64,000 nt of DNA from the NCBI GenBank assembly GCA_045226255.1, contig JBGVCG010000010.1, forward strand, positions 154,203 through 218,202, given 5' to 3'. The notes below the pieces were generated by a model. It was not told the DNA's origin, ran no database searches, and saw only the letters and a program-made list of their open reading frames with translations. A program made the position numbers and the translations under genes. Position 1 is the first letter of the stretch. Each line of letters starts with the position of its first letter. Shown piece by piece: positions 53,401-62,543 of the stretch. Source of the stretch: UBA1181 sp045226255. GTDB taxonomy: Bacteria; Bacteroidota; Bacteroidia; Bacteroidales; Paludibacteraceae.

Positions 53401-56400
53401 TCCTTGTAAACATTACCTCTCCAGGTGTAAACTGAGTCACAAACTGACACAACCTCAGTAGAATCGTAAACTGGATTGATCTTGACCTTCACACTGACGA
53501 TGGAGTCACATCCCTCCGCACTTGACAAAGTAAACGAAGTGTCTCCCTTCAATTCCAGATCACCCAACTTAATCGGCTGGTTCTCGCAGACTGACAAAAC
53601 TGTGTCGAGAGTAGCGGAACGAAGGATCGTCAAATCAATTGTGGCAACAGAGTCACAGTTGGACTGTACAGAGACGCATCTAGCGGAATAAACGCCCGAG
53701 GTTCTGTAAATACCATCAGGATGATCTTCATTCACCAGCCAAACAAATGAGTCACAGCTTTGTGCGCTAACAGTAGCGCCATAAACCGTCTTCGTGATAT
53801 TCAAAGAAAGTATTACGACAGAATCGCAACCTGCCGCATTCTTGTCCTTCTCGATGTAATAAGGGAGTAACATGGAAGAATCAACAGAACTTGCACCTCC
53901 ATTCTTCTCCGCCAAAGCGAACTTGAACGTATAGTCAGCCATGCCTTGACCAGACAAACGGGAAGCGTCATAAACCGTACCATTCCACTCGAAGGAGTCG
54001 CAAGCGGCAATCTCCTCCACGTAATATGTAGGCTTATTCAACTTAAGATCCAAATATACGATAGAATCGCAACCGAATTGGTTCTTAGTAACGAACGTAT
54101 CCGTCGCACTCTCCGTATAAGTTTTGCCGTTCCAGTCATAAGACAAACCACATACCTCAACTTTCTCCGTCACTGGAGAAGAAGCGGAATTGATTTGGAG
54201 GTCAACCACCACAACACTATCTCCACCAAGAGCGTTCGTCAAGGTAATAGACGTATCATTATACAACGCATATGCGACAGAACCAATCGTCACGTTGTAC
54301 GGCAAGTCAGCCAGACAAACCGTGTCACGAAGAACCGTCTCGTCCGAAGAAGCGACCAAAGAGATGTTGAACTTCAAGATTGAGTCACACAAATAAACGT
54401 TCTTCACACCAGAGACAATACTTGGGTAATTGCCCATACGTGCATCGTACTGAGGATTCTTTCTGATAGTACCATCCGTCATAATCGTATCCATCACATC
54501 TGGATGGAATCCCTCAACGCGATAGTTCGCATATGCAGACTCCGACAGAACTTCAGTGATGATGTTCTCCGACTTCGGCAAAATAGTCAAATCCAACACA
54601 ACAATAGAGGAGTCACATCCGGCAGAATTCTTATAACGGGTCGTATCCGAATAGAATCCAGTGCTAGTATATGTTTCTCCGGTCACACTCCACTCGTAAC
54701 TATCACAAGCGATAGCAGGAACCGTATCACGGATCACATCATAAACGCGGTATCTGATTATCGTAATTGAATCGCAACCCGTCTGAGAAGTCGAACGATT
54801 CTCATAAACACCTGTCTTAGTCACAGATAAGCCATTCCACTCAGTAGGTCCACATGAAGTGGCAATACCAAGGTTCACATATTGAGCTTGGTTCACTGTA
54901 ACATGGAGCGTAAGTATGGAATCACCCATAACCACCGTGTCAACAGGGATGGTGTTTACTCCATCACTCACCATGTGAGTCATCGTCGTATCATACTGAC
55001 ACTTGATTATCCACGTCGTGTCGTTTTCCGTCACATAACGGACATCGCCATATTTATACTCATATTTATCACAAGAAGTCACCCATTTTTCCTCGTATTT
55101 CGTAGGAATAATGTGAAGATCCAATTCTCCTTCGAATTTACATCCTGTAGATGCGACCTCCTCATGTTTATATGTTCCAGACGTATAGTACATAGTACCA
55201 TTCCACAAGAATGAATCACGGGCGAAAGCCTCTTCACTGTAGTTGTGGTCGTCATCGACAATGACGCTAACATCCACATAAGAACGGCAATTATCAGAAT
55301 TATACTCAATAACAGTCGTGTCTAAGTTTTTCCACGTTGAAGCATCATCCCTATAGAGGTTGATATTATGTCCAATGTTAAGAGTCCATCCGTTCGCCGC
55401 ATTAAAGGTATCCGGACACAAGCGATGAATCTCGTTCGAATAGGATGAGTGGGTGATCACCACATTCAACGTAACGATTGAATCACAACCCGTCACAGTA
55501 GAGAATGTATCGAACGTAGCGACATTATTGCTAGCATAGTACGTTGTACCATGCCATGAAACAGAGTCGCATATAGTACCCAGATTTTCCACCACATACA
55601 CCGCATGGTTAACCTTTAACTTCAATGTGACGAATGAGTCACAACCAGCAGCATTCACGAATCCTTTCGTGAAAGTAGTATCCTCCGTGAAGGTCTCACC
55701 CCAGATGTCGAACGAATCACACACCGTCTTCTCTACAATTGTAGTGTCAGAAGGCTCCAGCACATTCAAATTCAACAAGATGACACTATCACATCCGAAT
55801 GTGTTCTCGATAACGAATGTCGTATCGCTCTGTGGATTGTAAACAACCAAATTGTTACGGACATCAAACACGAACGGGAAGTCATTTCTACATACAGACT
55901 GAGTCATCGTAGCGGAAGACTCATTCTTGATGTTCATGTTGAATGTGATGATTGTATCTCCCTGGTCATATCTCGGGAAGACGAATGTAGTATCCGAAAC
56001 GATAAGCTTGGATGCGGTATCACCTGCGTGGGTGAAACCTGGCTTATACACATAAGGCAAATCCTTCCTACAAATACTAATATCTTCGCTACCATAAGAA
56101 GGCGCATAGATGGTCAAATTCAAGACATCGATGGAGTCACATCCATAGATAGACCTCAAATCGCTCACATACTGACCAGACCTAGAATAGCGTACACCAT
56201 TCCAATCGTAATAATTAGCGGTTTGAACATTCAACGTATCGTAGTGTGAACGTCCTACCGTCAAATTCAATGTGGCGATGGAATCACAACCAAACACAGA
56301 CGTCATCGTATCCACGTAAACACCGGAAACGTTGTAAACCTTTCCATTCCACGTGTAAGAATCACAAGCGACATGAGTCTCTACTGTGTTATATATATCA

Positions 56401-59400
56401 TTAATGGTAAGGTTCAAAGTAATGATGCTATCACATCCTGTCGTGTTATAAATAGTATCCTTATAAACGCCAGAGTAAACATATGTCTTACCATTGAATG
56501 TGTACTTGTCGCAAACCGTCGCAGTGATGGTGCGGAAATAAGAAGAATCAGCGAACACCTTCAAGAGGGCATAACCGACATGAGCGGTATCTCCATCTTT
56601 CGAGAATGTACGTCCGTACCAATTCAACGGGAAGCTACCTACACAAATGGTGGTATCACGGATAACCGCATATGGGTCTCTATGCTCGTCCACAGTATCC
56701 TTGCTGATTTCATATTTCACGTGGCAAGGAGCACTCTCAAGACCAGCTTCGTCCTTCACCTTCCATGAGTATTCCTCGAATGGATTCGTATACGCATTCA
56801 AGGTAATCGTAAAGTCGGATCCGAAGGCGCCGAAATCATTTCCTGAACCTGCGTTCCACAGAACCTCCAAGTTAGCTGGCGCAGTACAATTGTCTTCAGA
56901 AGCATTTTGAACCACAGATGGTGAAAGTGTCACCGTAACATCTCCTGAAACCTTATCTTTTGATGCGAGAGCGAAGAGATTCTCCATATCGTTACAACGA
57001 ACGATGGCTGGAGCAGTCGAGTCGGACACATGTACAGGTTGGCTATAGAATACTGTGTCAACCGGAGCGGATGTGGTTTGCAGGAAGAGCACACCCATCC
57101 AAGAGATCTTGTCATTGTCCACAACTGTCACTTTCGCATTGTCGGAGTACGCTTTCCATGCGCCAGAATCATTCACCCTATAGTAGTAATCCACATGGTC
57201 GATATCCGTCGCACAATAGCTATAGCTTGGCTTATCTCCACTCAGCGAGATTGTCGCTTGACAGTTCGCATCCGCAGCCACGTAGATGTCTGGCTCTTCA
57301 ACAAACGCCAAATCACGATTGACATGCGCCTCGAATGTGATGGTATCAGGGCAGACACCACCCTCACCGGCTATCACATAATGGAAGACGTCTATCTCCT
57401 TCTTAGACTTGGTGAACGAATATGAGGAACCAGTTCCCAACACGTTGTTATCAGCGTCCAACCATGTCCTTTCCGTCCATACATCTCCCGGATCATATGA
57501 GAAGGAAAGCGGTTCGTTCGGACAAGCTACCTTCACCTTATCCGCTGAGATAACACCCAAATCAGGATAATAACTGATAGAGAATCCGTATGCCACACCA
57601 TAGACACCCTCCGCACACTCTACCGCAGGATAACGATCCTCTTCGTTCGTGATAGAAGCATTGTCATATGATGAATTGTAATAGTTAACGATTTGTTGGA
57701 TACGGGTCTTAGACCTCGCCAAGATCGCACGACACTCCGAGCCAGAAGGGAAGGTGTTCAAATCAACCTTGTAAACAAAAGTGTCAAGGTAAGGGTCTTC
57801 TCCTTGGATGAAGTTCTTCCAAAGGGTCTCTCCCTTCTCACGATACTGGTACAAATAGTAATATGGAGAAACGAAGTAGTCGCGAGCAACCGTACCGTCC
57901 CTCATAATAGCATAGATGGCAAATTCGGAAGAATCCGTACCGCAGACCTCCACGCTCTGTTTCTCGTTTACGAACGACGGGTTATCTGAGATCGCCATAT
58001 CAGGGCAACAAGAGGTGATGGTGATGTCGTCAAACATCATATCGTTACCCGTACCACCATTACTGTTATTCACCAAAACCACACGATAGGTCTTGCCTGC
58101 GTCCGCCAAGAACTTCGCGGAGAGATTAGACCAATAAGTATCCACATTCGGATCACTGTCGTAATCATGCAAACGGCTCAACATCTCGCCAGAGTAAGCG
58201 CTTTGAAGCCATTTCTCGCCACCAGACTCGTTCAACTCGTAGATGTCAAGACGAACGTTGGCGTTAATCAAGGTATCGTGATTTCCCCATCTAGCTATAT
58301 CCCACATGTTCAAGTTGGCGATGTAAGAAGAGAAAATCACCAAAGAGGAGTCACATTGCACACTAAAATCACGTTGATAGATTCTTGTGTCCTTTGAATT
58401 CCTAGCACAGTTCACAACCAACATACCGCCGGTTCCATCACCTGTAGTATGGTCCTTTTGTTCTCCAAACTGGTCTTGATCCCACCATGAATGTTTGGAA
58501 TTAGGAACGATGGAGTAGTACCCATCATCAGTATGCCAATTGCCCTGTGCAGAGAAATATCTATGACCTTGCAATGCATTGTTGAAATCAGGAACAGCCA
58601 TAGCCGTTCTTCCGCTATTATACCTGACGTTGTAAGAGGTTCCATTATAGGAATAGCGAGAGGTGGTCGTCGTGACACGCTCCGCATTTTTGTAAGTATA
58701 AGTATAGTTGCTTGGATTAAACGTTCCGAAATCGTCATGCCAAATCAACTCGCTCTTCTTTCCCGTACACTTAAAGATTGGACGAAGGATGAATGAGGTA
58801 TCCTTCGTGACGGAAGAAGATGTTCCGATTTGATAGGTATAAGTCAAATTGAACTCATACGCATCTTCGACCTCACAAGAGTATTTATAGTTATCCAATT
58901 CCGCCGCAGTATATGTAGCGACCTCTCCGGAACGTTGCAACAACTTACGGGTCAAAGTGATATCCGTTATTCTCGCATCATTCACAACTTCCAGACCGCA
59001 AGTGAAGATAGAGCCATGCACCGCCTCAAACGCGTAGTGGGTCACAATCCTATCATAACCGGAAGCAACAAATTTCACGGAAGGCGCTGCAAACTGAAGC
59101 ACAGGTGCATTGACCGTACAAAGCACTTCGGACGTAGCTTTTTTGACGATATTCAAACGATAATAAGGAGTTCCCTTGGAAACAGATTCGATCACATATC
59201 GGTTGGAGTTCGCATCCTTACCAATCGTACTCCAGTTGCTTCCATTACTACTACTTTGCCATTGGTATGAAATGGATACATCGTTATACATCGAATTGAT
59301 ATTATCCACTTCCAAGACGATTTTTTCTCCATAGATTACATCGACGGACTTGCTGGCCTTGATTGTCGCGCACTCTTGATACTCATATGCGCCCATATCA

Positions 59401-60362
59401 ATTCCTCCACCCGAAATACGGTCATTGCCAGCCAAATCCAATGGCTCATTATTATAAGAGGACGATCCAGCATTCACATATGCGGAGGTCGGCAGAAGAG
59501 TGTAGTCCCCAGCTGCCGCATTCGTAAATCCAGGGTTGTCTTTTCCCACATAAGAGTATGTAATCCGTGAAGCATCCATATTGTCATCGTACTCCACATT
59601 GACATCTGTCGTAAGATTGTTGACCCTATGCGTGTTCATACATATCAATGTATTCTGAATCAACGTATTAGTATTCGCCGATGTCACTGCGTAAGCATAT
59701 GGTCTCCTGTTCGAACCTGATGAATTGCCGCTCAAACTATTGTTCGCAATCGTACAGTTGATGATTTTTCCGCCATCAGAAACAACGATATAACTTTTGC
59801 TGTTATTTGCAGTTCCCTCAGCGCTGTTCCCATATATCAGGGAGTTAACTATTTTTCCGTTTGCGGTCACGTAAACGATACCCATATCCCTAACTTGTCG
59901 AATGGAATTGCCAGTAATGACACCACCCACCAATGTACCTTCCACGAGGAGGACAGGTCCATTAGCACTGCTTTTCACCACCGTCTTATCATCCATTTTT
60001 GTTTTGCTTCCATCAGAAACAAAAATGAAAGAGAGTTGAGACGAGTTTGTGGAATTAGCGTCAAAGGAGAGATCCTGCACTTCGACATTCGCACTGAAAG
60101 TAATACGGACGGTAGCCGCACCCCTCTTGACGGTGTTCCCATTACCTAGAATGGTCACTGATTTGTTCACTTGAACAGATGAAGACAATGTGGAATTCCC
60201 TGTCACAGAGATGGTATCCCCCTCACTACAACTGCCAAGAACACTAGCAATGTTATTGAAATCAGACAATGGGACTGTCGCAGGGAAAGCCTCAAAAGCC
60301 CAACTAAACAACATCGCCACAACCAGAAAGATTGTTTTCGACATTCGATTTTTTGTAGTCAT
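50460..60362 (-). CDS. Giant (3300-residue) T9SS-tagged adhesin-like protein
   Basis: A secreted multi-domain giant. Approximate order: signal peptide (IFLVVAMLFSWAFEAFPA); a right-handed parallel beta-helix with a choice-of-anchor-Q-like end (DLAGNDRISGGGIDMGAYEY, ~30-330); an Ig-like domain; a jelly-roll or MAM-like domain (~540-790, from WHDDFGTF to DDITITSCCPD); an HYR-type domain with WYG motif (~1018-1250); about twenty CDSYxWNG...GCDSI units (~1280-2395); a second HYR+WYG copy (~2400-2620); about seven more GCDSI units; a Ser/Thr/Asp-rich linker (GGENGHGGEDS); a C-terminal module (KRKWNDVLVCSN, YQWYHNNQKLEGE); and a type IX sorting domain (YPVPAVANQEFTIQ to CKILVKP). Each repeat carries two Cys. 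It is followed by the barrel-OmpA gene. Adhesion or motility is inferred. Confidence 0.82.
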   Translation of the reverse strand: MTTKNRMSKTIFLVVAMLFSWAFEAFPATVPLSDFNNIASVLGSCSEGDTISVTGNSTLSSSVQVNKSVTILGNGNTVKRGAATVRITFSANVEVQDLSFDANSTNSSQLSFIFVSDGSKTKMDDKTVVKSSANGPVLLVEGTLVGGVITGNSIRQVRDMGIVYVTANGKIVNSLIYGNSAEGTANNSKSYIVVSDGGKIINCTIANNSLSGNSSGSNRRPYAYAVTSANTNTLIQNTLICMNTHRVNNLTTDVNVEYDDNMDASRITYSYVGKDNPGFTNAAAGDYTLLPTSAYVNAGSSSYNNEPLDLAGNDRISGGGIDMGAYEYQECATIKASKSVDVIYGEKIVLEVDNINSMYNDVSISYQWQSSSNGSNWSTIGKDANSNRYVIESVSKGTPYYRLNIVKKATSEVLCTVNAPVLQFAAPSVKFVASGYDRIVTHYAFEAVHGSIFTCGLEVVNDARITDITLTRKLLQRSGEVATYTAAELDNYKYSCEVEDAYEFNLTYTYQIGTSSSVTKDTSFILRPIFKCTGKKSELIWHDDFGTFNPSNYTYTYKNAERVTTTTSRYSYNGTSYNVRYNSGRTAMAVPDFNNALQGHRYFSAQGNWHTDDGYYSIVPNSKHSWWDQDQFGEQKDHTTGDGTGGMLVVNCARNSKDTRIYQRDFSVQCDSSLVIFSSYIANLNMWDIARWGNHDTLINANVRLDIYELNESGGEKWLQSAYSGEMLSRLHDYDSDPNVDTYWSNLSAKFLADAGKTYRVVLVNNSNGGTGNDMMFDDITITSCCPDMAISDNPSFVNEKQSVEVCGTDSSEFAIYAIMRDGTVARDYFVSPYYYLYQYREKGETLWKNFIQGEDPYLDTFVYKVDLNTFPSGSECRAILARSKTRIQQIVNYYNSSYDNASITNEEDRYPAVECAEGVYGVAYGFSISYYPDLGVISADKVKVACPNEPLSFSYDPGDVWTERTWLDADNNVLGTGSSYSFTKSKKEIDVFHYVIAGEGGVCPDTITFEAHVNRDLAFVEEPDIYVAADANCQATISLSGDKPSYSYCATDIDHVDYYYRVNDSGAWKAYSDNAKVTVVDNDKISWMGVLFLQTTSAPVDTVFYSQPVHVSDSTAPAIVRCNDMENLFALASKDKVSGDVTVTLSPSVVQNASEDNCTAPANLEVLWNAGSGNDFGAFGSDFTITLNAYTNPFEEYSWKVKDEAGLESAPCHVKYEISKDTVDEHRDPYAVIRDTTICVGSFPLNWYGRTFSKDGDTAHVGYALLKVFADSSYFRTITATVCDKYTFNGKTYVYSGVYKDTIYNTTGCDSIITLNLTINDIYNTVETHVACDSYTWNGKVYNVSGVYVDTMTSVFGCDSIATLNLTVGRSHYDTLNVQTANYYDWNGVRYSRSGQYVSDLRSIYGCDSIDVLNLTIYAPSYGSEDISICRKDLPYVYKPGFTHAGDTASKLIVSDTTFVFPRYDQGDTIITFNMNIKNESSATMTQSVCRNDFPFVFDVRNNLVVYNPQSDTTFVIENTFGCDSVILLNLNVLEPSDTTIVEKTVCDSFDIWGETFTEDTTFTKGFVNAAGCDSFVTLKLKVNHAVYVVENLGTICDSVSWHGTTYYASNNVATFDTFSTVTGCDSIVTLNVVITHSSYSNEIHRLCPDTFNAANGWTLNIGHNINLYRDDASTWKNLDTTVIEYNSDNCRSYVDVSVIVDDDHNYSEEAFARDSFLWNGTMYYTSGTYKHEEVASTGCKFEGELDLHIIPTKYEEKWVTSCDKYEYKYGDVRYVTENDTTWIIKCQYDTTMTHMVSDGVNTIPVDTVVMGDSILTLHVTVNQAQYVNLGIATSCGPTEWNGLSVTKTGVYENRSTSQTGCDSITIIRYRVYDVIRDTVPAIACDSYEWSVTGETYTSTGFYSDTTRYKNSAGCDSSIVVLDLTILPKSENIITEVLSESAYANYRVEGFHPDVMDTIMTDGTIRKNPQYDARMGNYPSIVSGVKNVYLCDSILKFNISLVASSDETVLRDTVCLADLPYNVTIGSVAYALYNDTSITLTNALGGDSVVVVDLQINSASSPVTEKVEVCGLSYDWNGKTYTESATDTFVTKNQFGCDSIVYLDLKLNKPTYYVEEIAACDSFEWNGTVYDASRLSGQGMADYTFKFALAEKNGGASSVDSSMLLPYYIEKDKNAAGCDSVVILSLNITKTVYGATVSAQSCDSFVWLVNEDHPDGIYRTSGVYSARCVSVQSNCDSVATIDLTILRSATLDTVLSVCENQPIKLGDLELKGDTSFTLSSAEGCDSIVSVKVKINPVYDSTEVVSVCDSVYTWRGNVYKESGIYVDSLTTSFCGCDSIVRLNLTLNQLPVVTIDTTVCGRFEWNGKSFTHSANIVDTFLSVTGCDSVVSVNLNVIEPTIAPLGAIELSAGNDCKADLGLEAYKPEIQYCDNEALVEYWFSTDSITWTHVDSSAIVNVANGDTIYWTVDILDEIGEIATVTASQVVSVVDKTAPEFVETCDSWASVYSVFDTISGNVTFSLAADSIRMKMSDNCTETSNLDVQWNVNGEGFSSFVGDTTFTLNAYKGDSITISWKVVDEAGNVSDVCDKVYQIERDKDGGDSILYSIIRDTVVCAGSMPLSWYGASFENDGDTAHVGSTLLRVHVDKSFFLTDSVVTCGSYVWRDGQTYTQSATATYQKSNEASCDSIYTLNLTILEPSKLDTVLFVESVDLPIALGGSSVSKDTVLTLENIAGCDSIVTVDLHITYRDTLRDSFSCPPYVWNGNPIIEAGIYSDTTEANGDVTIKTLVLEYTPMINNVALNTCEGMPGVFKGYEIFGDTVLILPDENQCDVYYSIKLHVTPAFSGDTTSVFACHSYTWNGKTLTESGIYMDTISSVISGCDSVAILDLTISNLPVYGDTAEVYACESYEWMGETYTRSGLYSDTIPSSIGCDSIIVLDLKIGRPDTVHVDSTIAVGQSILFYGLNLKNADYGVYTYDTAGVSIYGCEILYHVTINVTGRPIVIDSVEVSGGENGHGGEDSIPGIATVVDTTSISDTSSVVPSSSDSVKVIVKGGLWFCQGDVANVKFFTSGAPETYVVKFDSSTVAAGFKETNGDLDEDGIVRFDIPEDIRPGVYHAYVQLFGEGMSSQVLKVRFFVSMGSGVIKRKWNDVLVCSNPDSFFVEYQWYHNNQKLEGETSQYISVLTGVEGTYSLDVVTLYGDTLHICGKDFEMLLPEFSISAYPVPAVANQEFTIQVYGLNKDQLKKAKLVVYSVDGVVKYKDLDGIDEKNKLSLPIGDYVAVVTVENGLSANCKILVKP
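51440..56522 (-). repeat. ~120-bp GCDSI coding repeats in the giant protein
   Basis: About 27 units of ~39-45 residues (some expanded to 60), interrupted around 52500-53180 by the second HYR module. Divergent at DNA level, so recent expansion is unlikely for most units. Confidence 0.7.
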
Positions 60363-60474
60363 GAATATAAAATATTAATTATAATTTAGTTAATTCAACG
60401 TTTCAGATTAAATTTTCATACACCAATCAACATCACAGACCCTCATATTGTGAAAATTAACGAAAAATTCGGTG

Positions 60475-60482
60475 CGAATTTA
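60475..60482 (-). promoter_or_regulatory. -7 box (TAAATTCG) for the giant operon
   Basis: One-base variant of TAnnTTTG, similar to that of hisS, giving a leader of about 105 bases. Confidence 0.45.
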
Positions 60483-60584
60483 CATAAATTAACGGAAAGG
60501 ACAACAAAAAAAGACGTAAAAAATTTGCGAGAGAAGGAAAATTTAAAATAAGTCAAATGAGATGAGGGAATATAGGACAATAGA

Positions 60585-60619
60585 CAAAAAAAGCGGGACG
60601 ATCATCAACCGTCCCGCTT
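60585..60619 (-). terminator. Terminator of the 519-residue T9SS protein gene
   Basis: Minus strand AAGCGGGACG - 9-base loop - CGTCCCGCTT then TTTTTTG. Confidence 0.9.
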
Positions 60620-60640
60620 AAATTATCAGAAATAGTCAGA

Positions 60641-62200
60641 TTATTTCTTAATGAACTTTCCTGAGATTGTCTTGTTCACAACGATGACATACTCGCCAGC
60701 AGCCAAATTAGCGACATTCACCGTACCGTTGACAACAGGGAAAGAAGTAGTTGCGCCATTCAAGGAAACAACATCCACCGTCTCGATGTTCTCAATGCCA
60801 GAAAATGCGATCTCATTTTGAACTGGATTTGGATAAACGGACAAAGTCTTGCTATCTCCGTTCACGTTAGCCACGCTTGTCGTCCAGTTAGCAGCCACTT
60901 CCAAGTTGTCCACCACATAAGCAGCAGCTTCATTCTGCTTGAAGAGGAAGGAAATGGATTTCGCACCAGTTGGAATTGAGATGACATTCTCGCTTGGCGT
61001 ATAAATGCTATGCAACGTCGCATCAGGGAACACTTTTGACTCCTCTGTTTGATTGTCGAACTTATAGTAAATAGGGAGTTCTGTACCCTCTAAGAAATCT
61101 CCCTCATAGGACTTGTATATACACTTCGTAAGACAAGAAACTCGAAGCTGGTCTCCATCAATGTTTTCAGGGAGTTCAACGTTCTCCAAAGCAACATAAG
61201 AGCCTTCTGGAGCAGGATTGAAAAGATCATTGCCGTTGCGAACTACCATTCCATGGAACAATTGAGATGGCAAATATCCGGATCCATCACTACCCGTCCA
61301 ATTATCAGGGCTCCAATTTTCGGATTTATTCTCATACAGCATCATACCGTACATAACATACGACATCTTTTTCCCTGTCCTCTTACCTACTTCATCATAA
61401 TTGTACACGGCATAATAGTGATTTCCTTCTTGGAAACAACCATTCTCCACTGGTGACAAAATTTTCGGGTTACCGATCGTATCGGAAGACATAAACTTAG
61501 GAATTTCTGTCCAGTTATCAATGTTGTCATAAGACTCCCCGAAGAAAGTTTGGAAATTATCTGGAGCGTAGAAATAAAGATTCTTGATCTTAGCTGGCTC
61601 AAGATTATCATTCTTGTCATCTTCAAGCTCCCTCAAATACGTAAGATAAATGCTATTCACCTTCTCGTCGTTTTTCGGGAAAGAATAACTCTCGTACTTA
61701 ACGAACATCTTCTCCGCATCTCGATTATACTTTCCATCTACATAATGGTGGCAAATATGATTAGTCTTTTTAGCATCTTCGAATTTAAACTTAAAATCAT
61801 TGCCTACCTCAGATCCACAAAGGATGTTAAATGTAGGCTTATCCATCTGCTCTGACGTCACATTTTCATGAGCAGCCAATTCCGCAGAATAGAGCATTGC
61901 AGAATGAGGCAACTCATACTCAAACACTATATTCAAACCTTTCAAATGGAGGTTAAACAAGGAAGGATCCAAATCCAAACGGCAGCCAACATATTTGCCT
62001 GCACGAGTAAACGTCACATAACCCTCACCCGTCTCCGTTAATGTAGAAGCAGGAACCACATCATTAGGGTCACCATTCCTGAAATCTTCCTTTCCACACG
62101 TCACTCCATTTAGGATTTTACCGTCCTTGATGATGTATATCTGCGAAAAAGCGGATACACACATAGACATAGCAGCAAAAAGTAAAAATACTTTTTTCAT
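60641..62200 (-). CDS. T9SS cargo protein of unknown function
   Basis: About 519 residues from ATG 62200 (MKKVFLLFAAMSMCVSAFSQ, a clean signal peptide; a frame eight residues longer exists). The body is predicted beta-rich with no family I can name (YIIKDGKILNGVTCGKEDFR, GYVTFTRAGKYVGCRLDLDP, SYVALENVELPENIDGDQLR, AKSISFLFKQNEAAAYVVDN), perhaps carbohydrate-binding jelly-roll modules. The last 75 residues are a type IX sorting domain (LSVYPNPVQNEIAFSGIENI, GEYVIVVNKTISGKFIKK). It stands alone with its own terminator, directly upstream of the giant adhesin operon on the same strand. Confidence 0.75.
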   Translation of the reverse strand: MKKVFLLFAAMSMCVSAFSQIYIIKDGKILNGVTCGKEDFRNGDPNDVVPASTLTETGEGYVTFTRAGKYVGCRLDLDPSLFNLHLKGLNIVFEYELPHSAMLYSAELAAHENVTSEQMDKPTFNILCGSEVGNDFKFKFEDAKKTNHICHHYVDGKYNRDAEKMFVKYESYSFPKNDEKVNSIYLTYLRELEDDKNDNLEPAKIKNLYFYAPDNFQTFFGESYDNIDNWTEIPKFMSSDTIGNPKILSPVENGCFQEGNHYYAVYNYDEVGKRTGKKMSYVMYGMMLYENKSENWSPDNWTGSDGSGYLPSQLFHGMVVRNGNDLFNPAPEGSYVALENVELPENIDGDQLRVSCLTKCIYKSYEGDFLEGTELPIYYKFDNQTEESKVFPDATLHSIYTPSENVISIPTGAKSISFLFKQNEAAAYVVDNLEVAANWTTSVANVNGDSKTLSVYPNPVQNEIAFSGIENIETVDVVSLNGATTSFPVVNGTVNVANLAAGEYVIVVNKTISGKFIKK

Positions 62201-62478
62201 AAAATATAAATTTAAGTTGAACATAATATTCAGTCACAAAATAGTGCGCTAAGATACAGAATCGGAGGAAAACAATAAAGAAATTTCCGATTTTTATTCA
62301 CGACAATTTCTGATATACACATCCATCAATTCCGCATTGGTTATATAATCAACTAAAAATCAACACATTATCACTAAGCAAGAAACTATAATGACATACA
62401 TCGGATATCACCCACAACCACAAGTCATCCAGAGGCATATTTCCACAGGAAAAAAGAGATTGTTATCTCGGAAAAACT

Positions 62479-62486
62479 TATATTTG
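62479..62486 (+). promoter_or_regulatory. -7 box (TATATTTG) for carboxynorspermidine dehydrogenase
   Basis: Consensus TAnnTTTG 57 bases before the start. The rest of the gap 62225-62478 is AT-rich with nothing I can name. Confidence 0.55.
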
Positions 62487-62543
62487 TATGTGGAATTTCG
62501 CTATAACAAAACGAAATCCTCTAAACTCATAAAATAACGAAAA

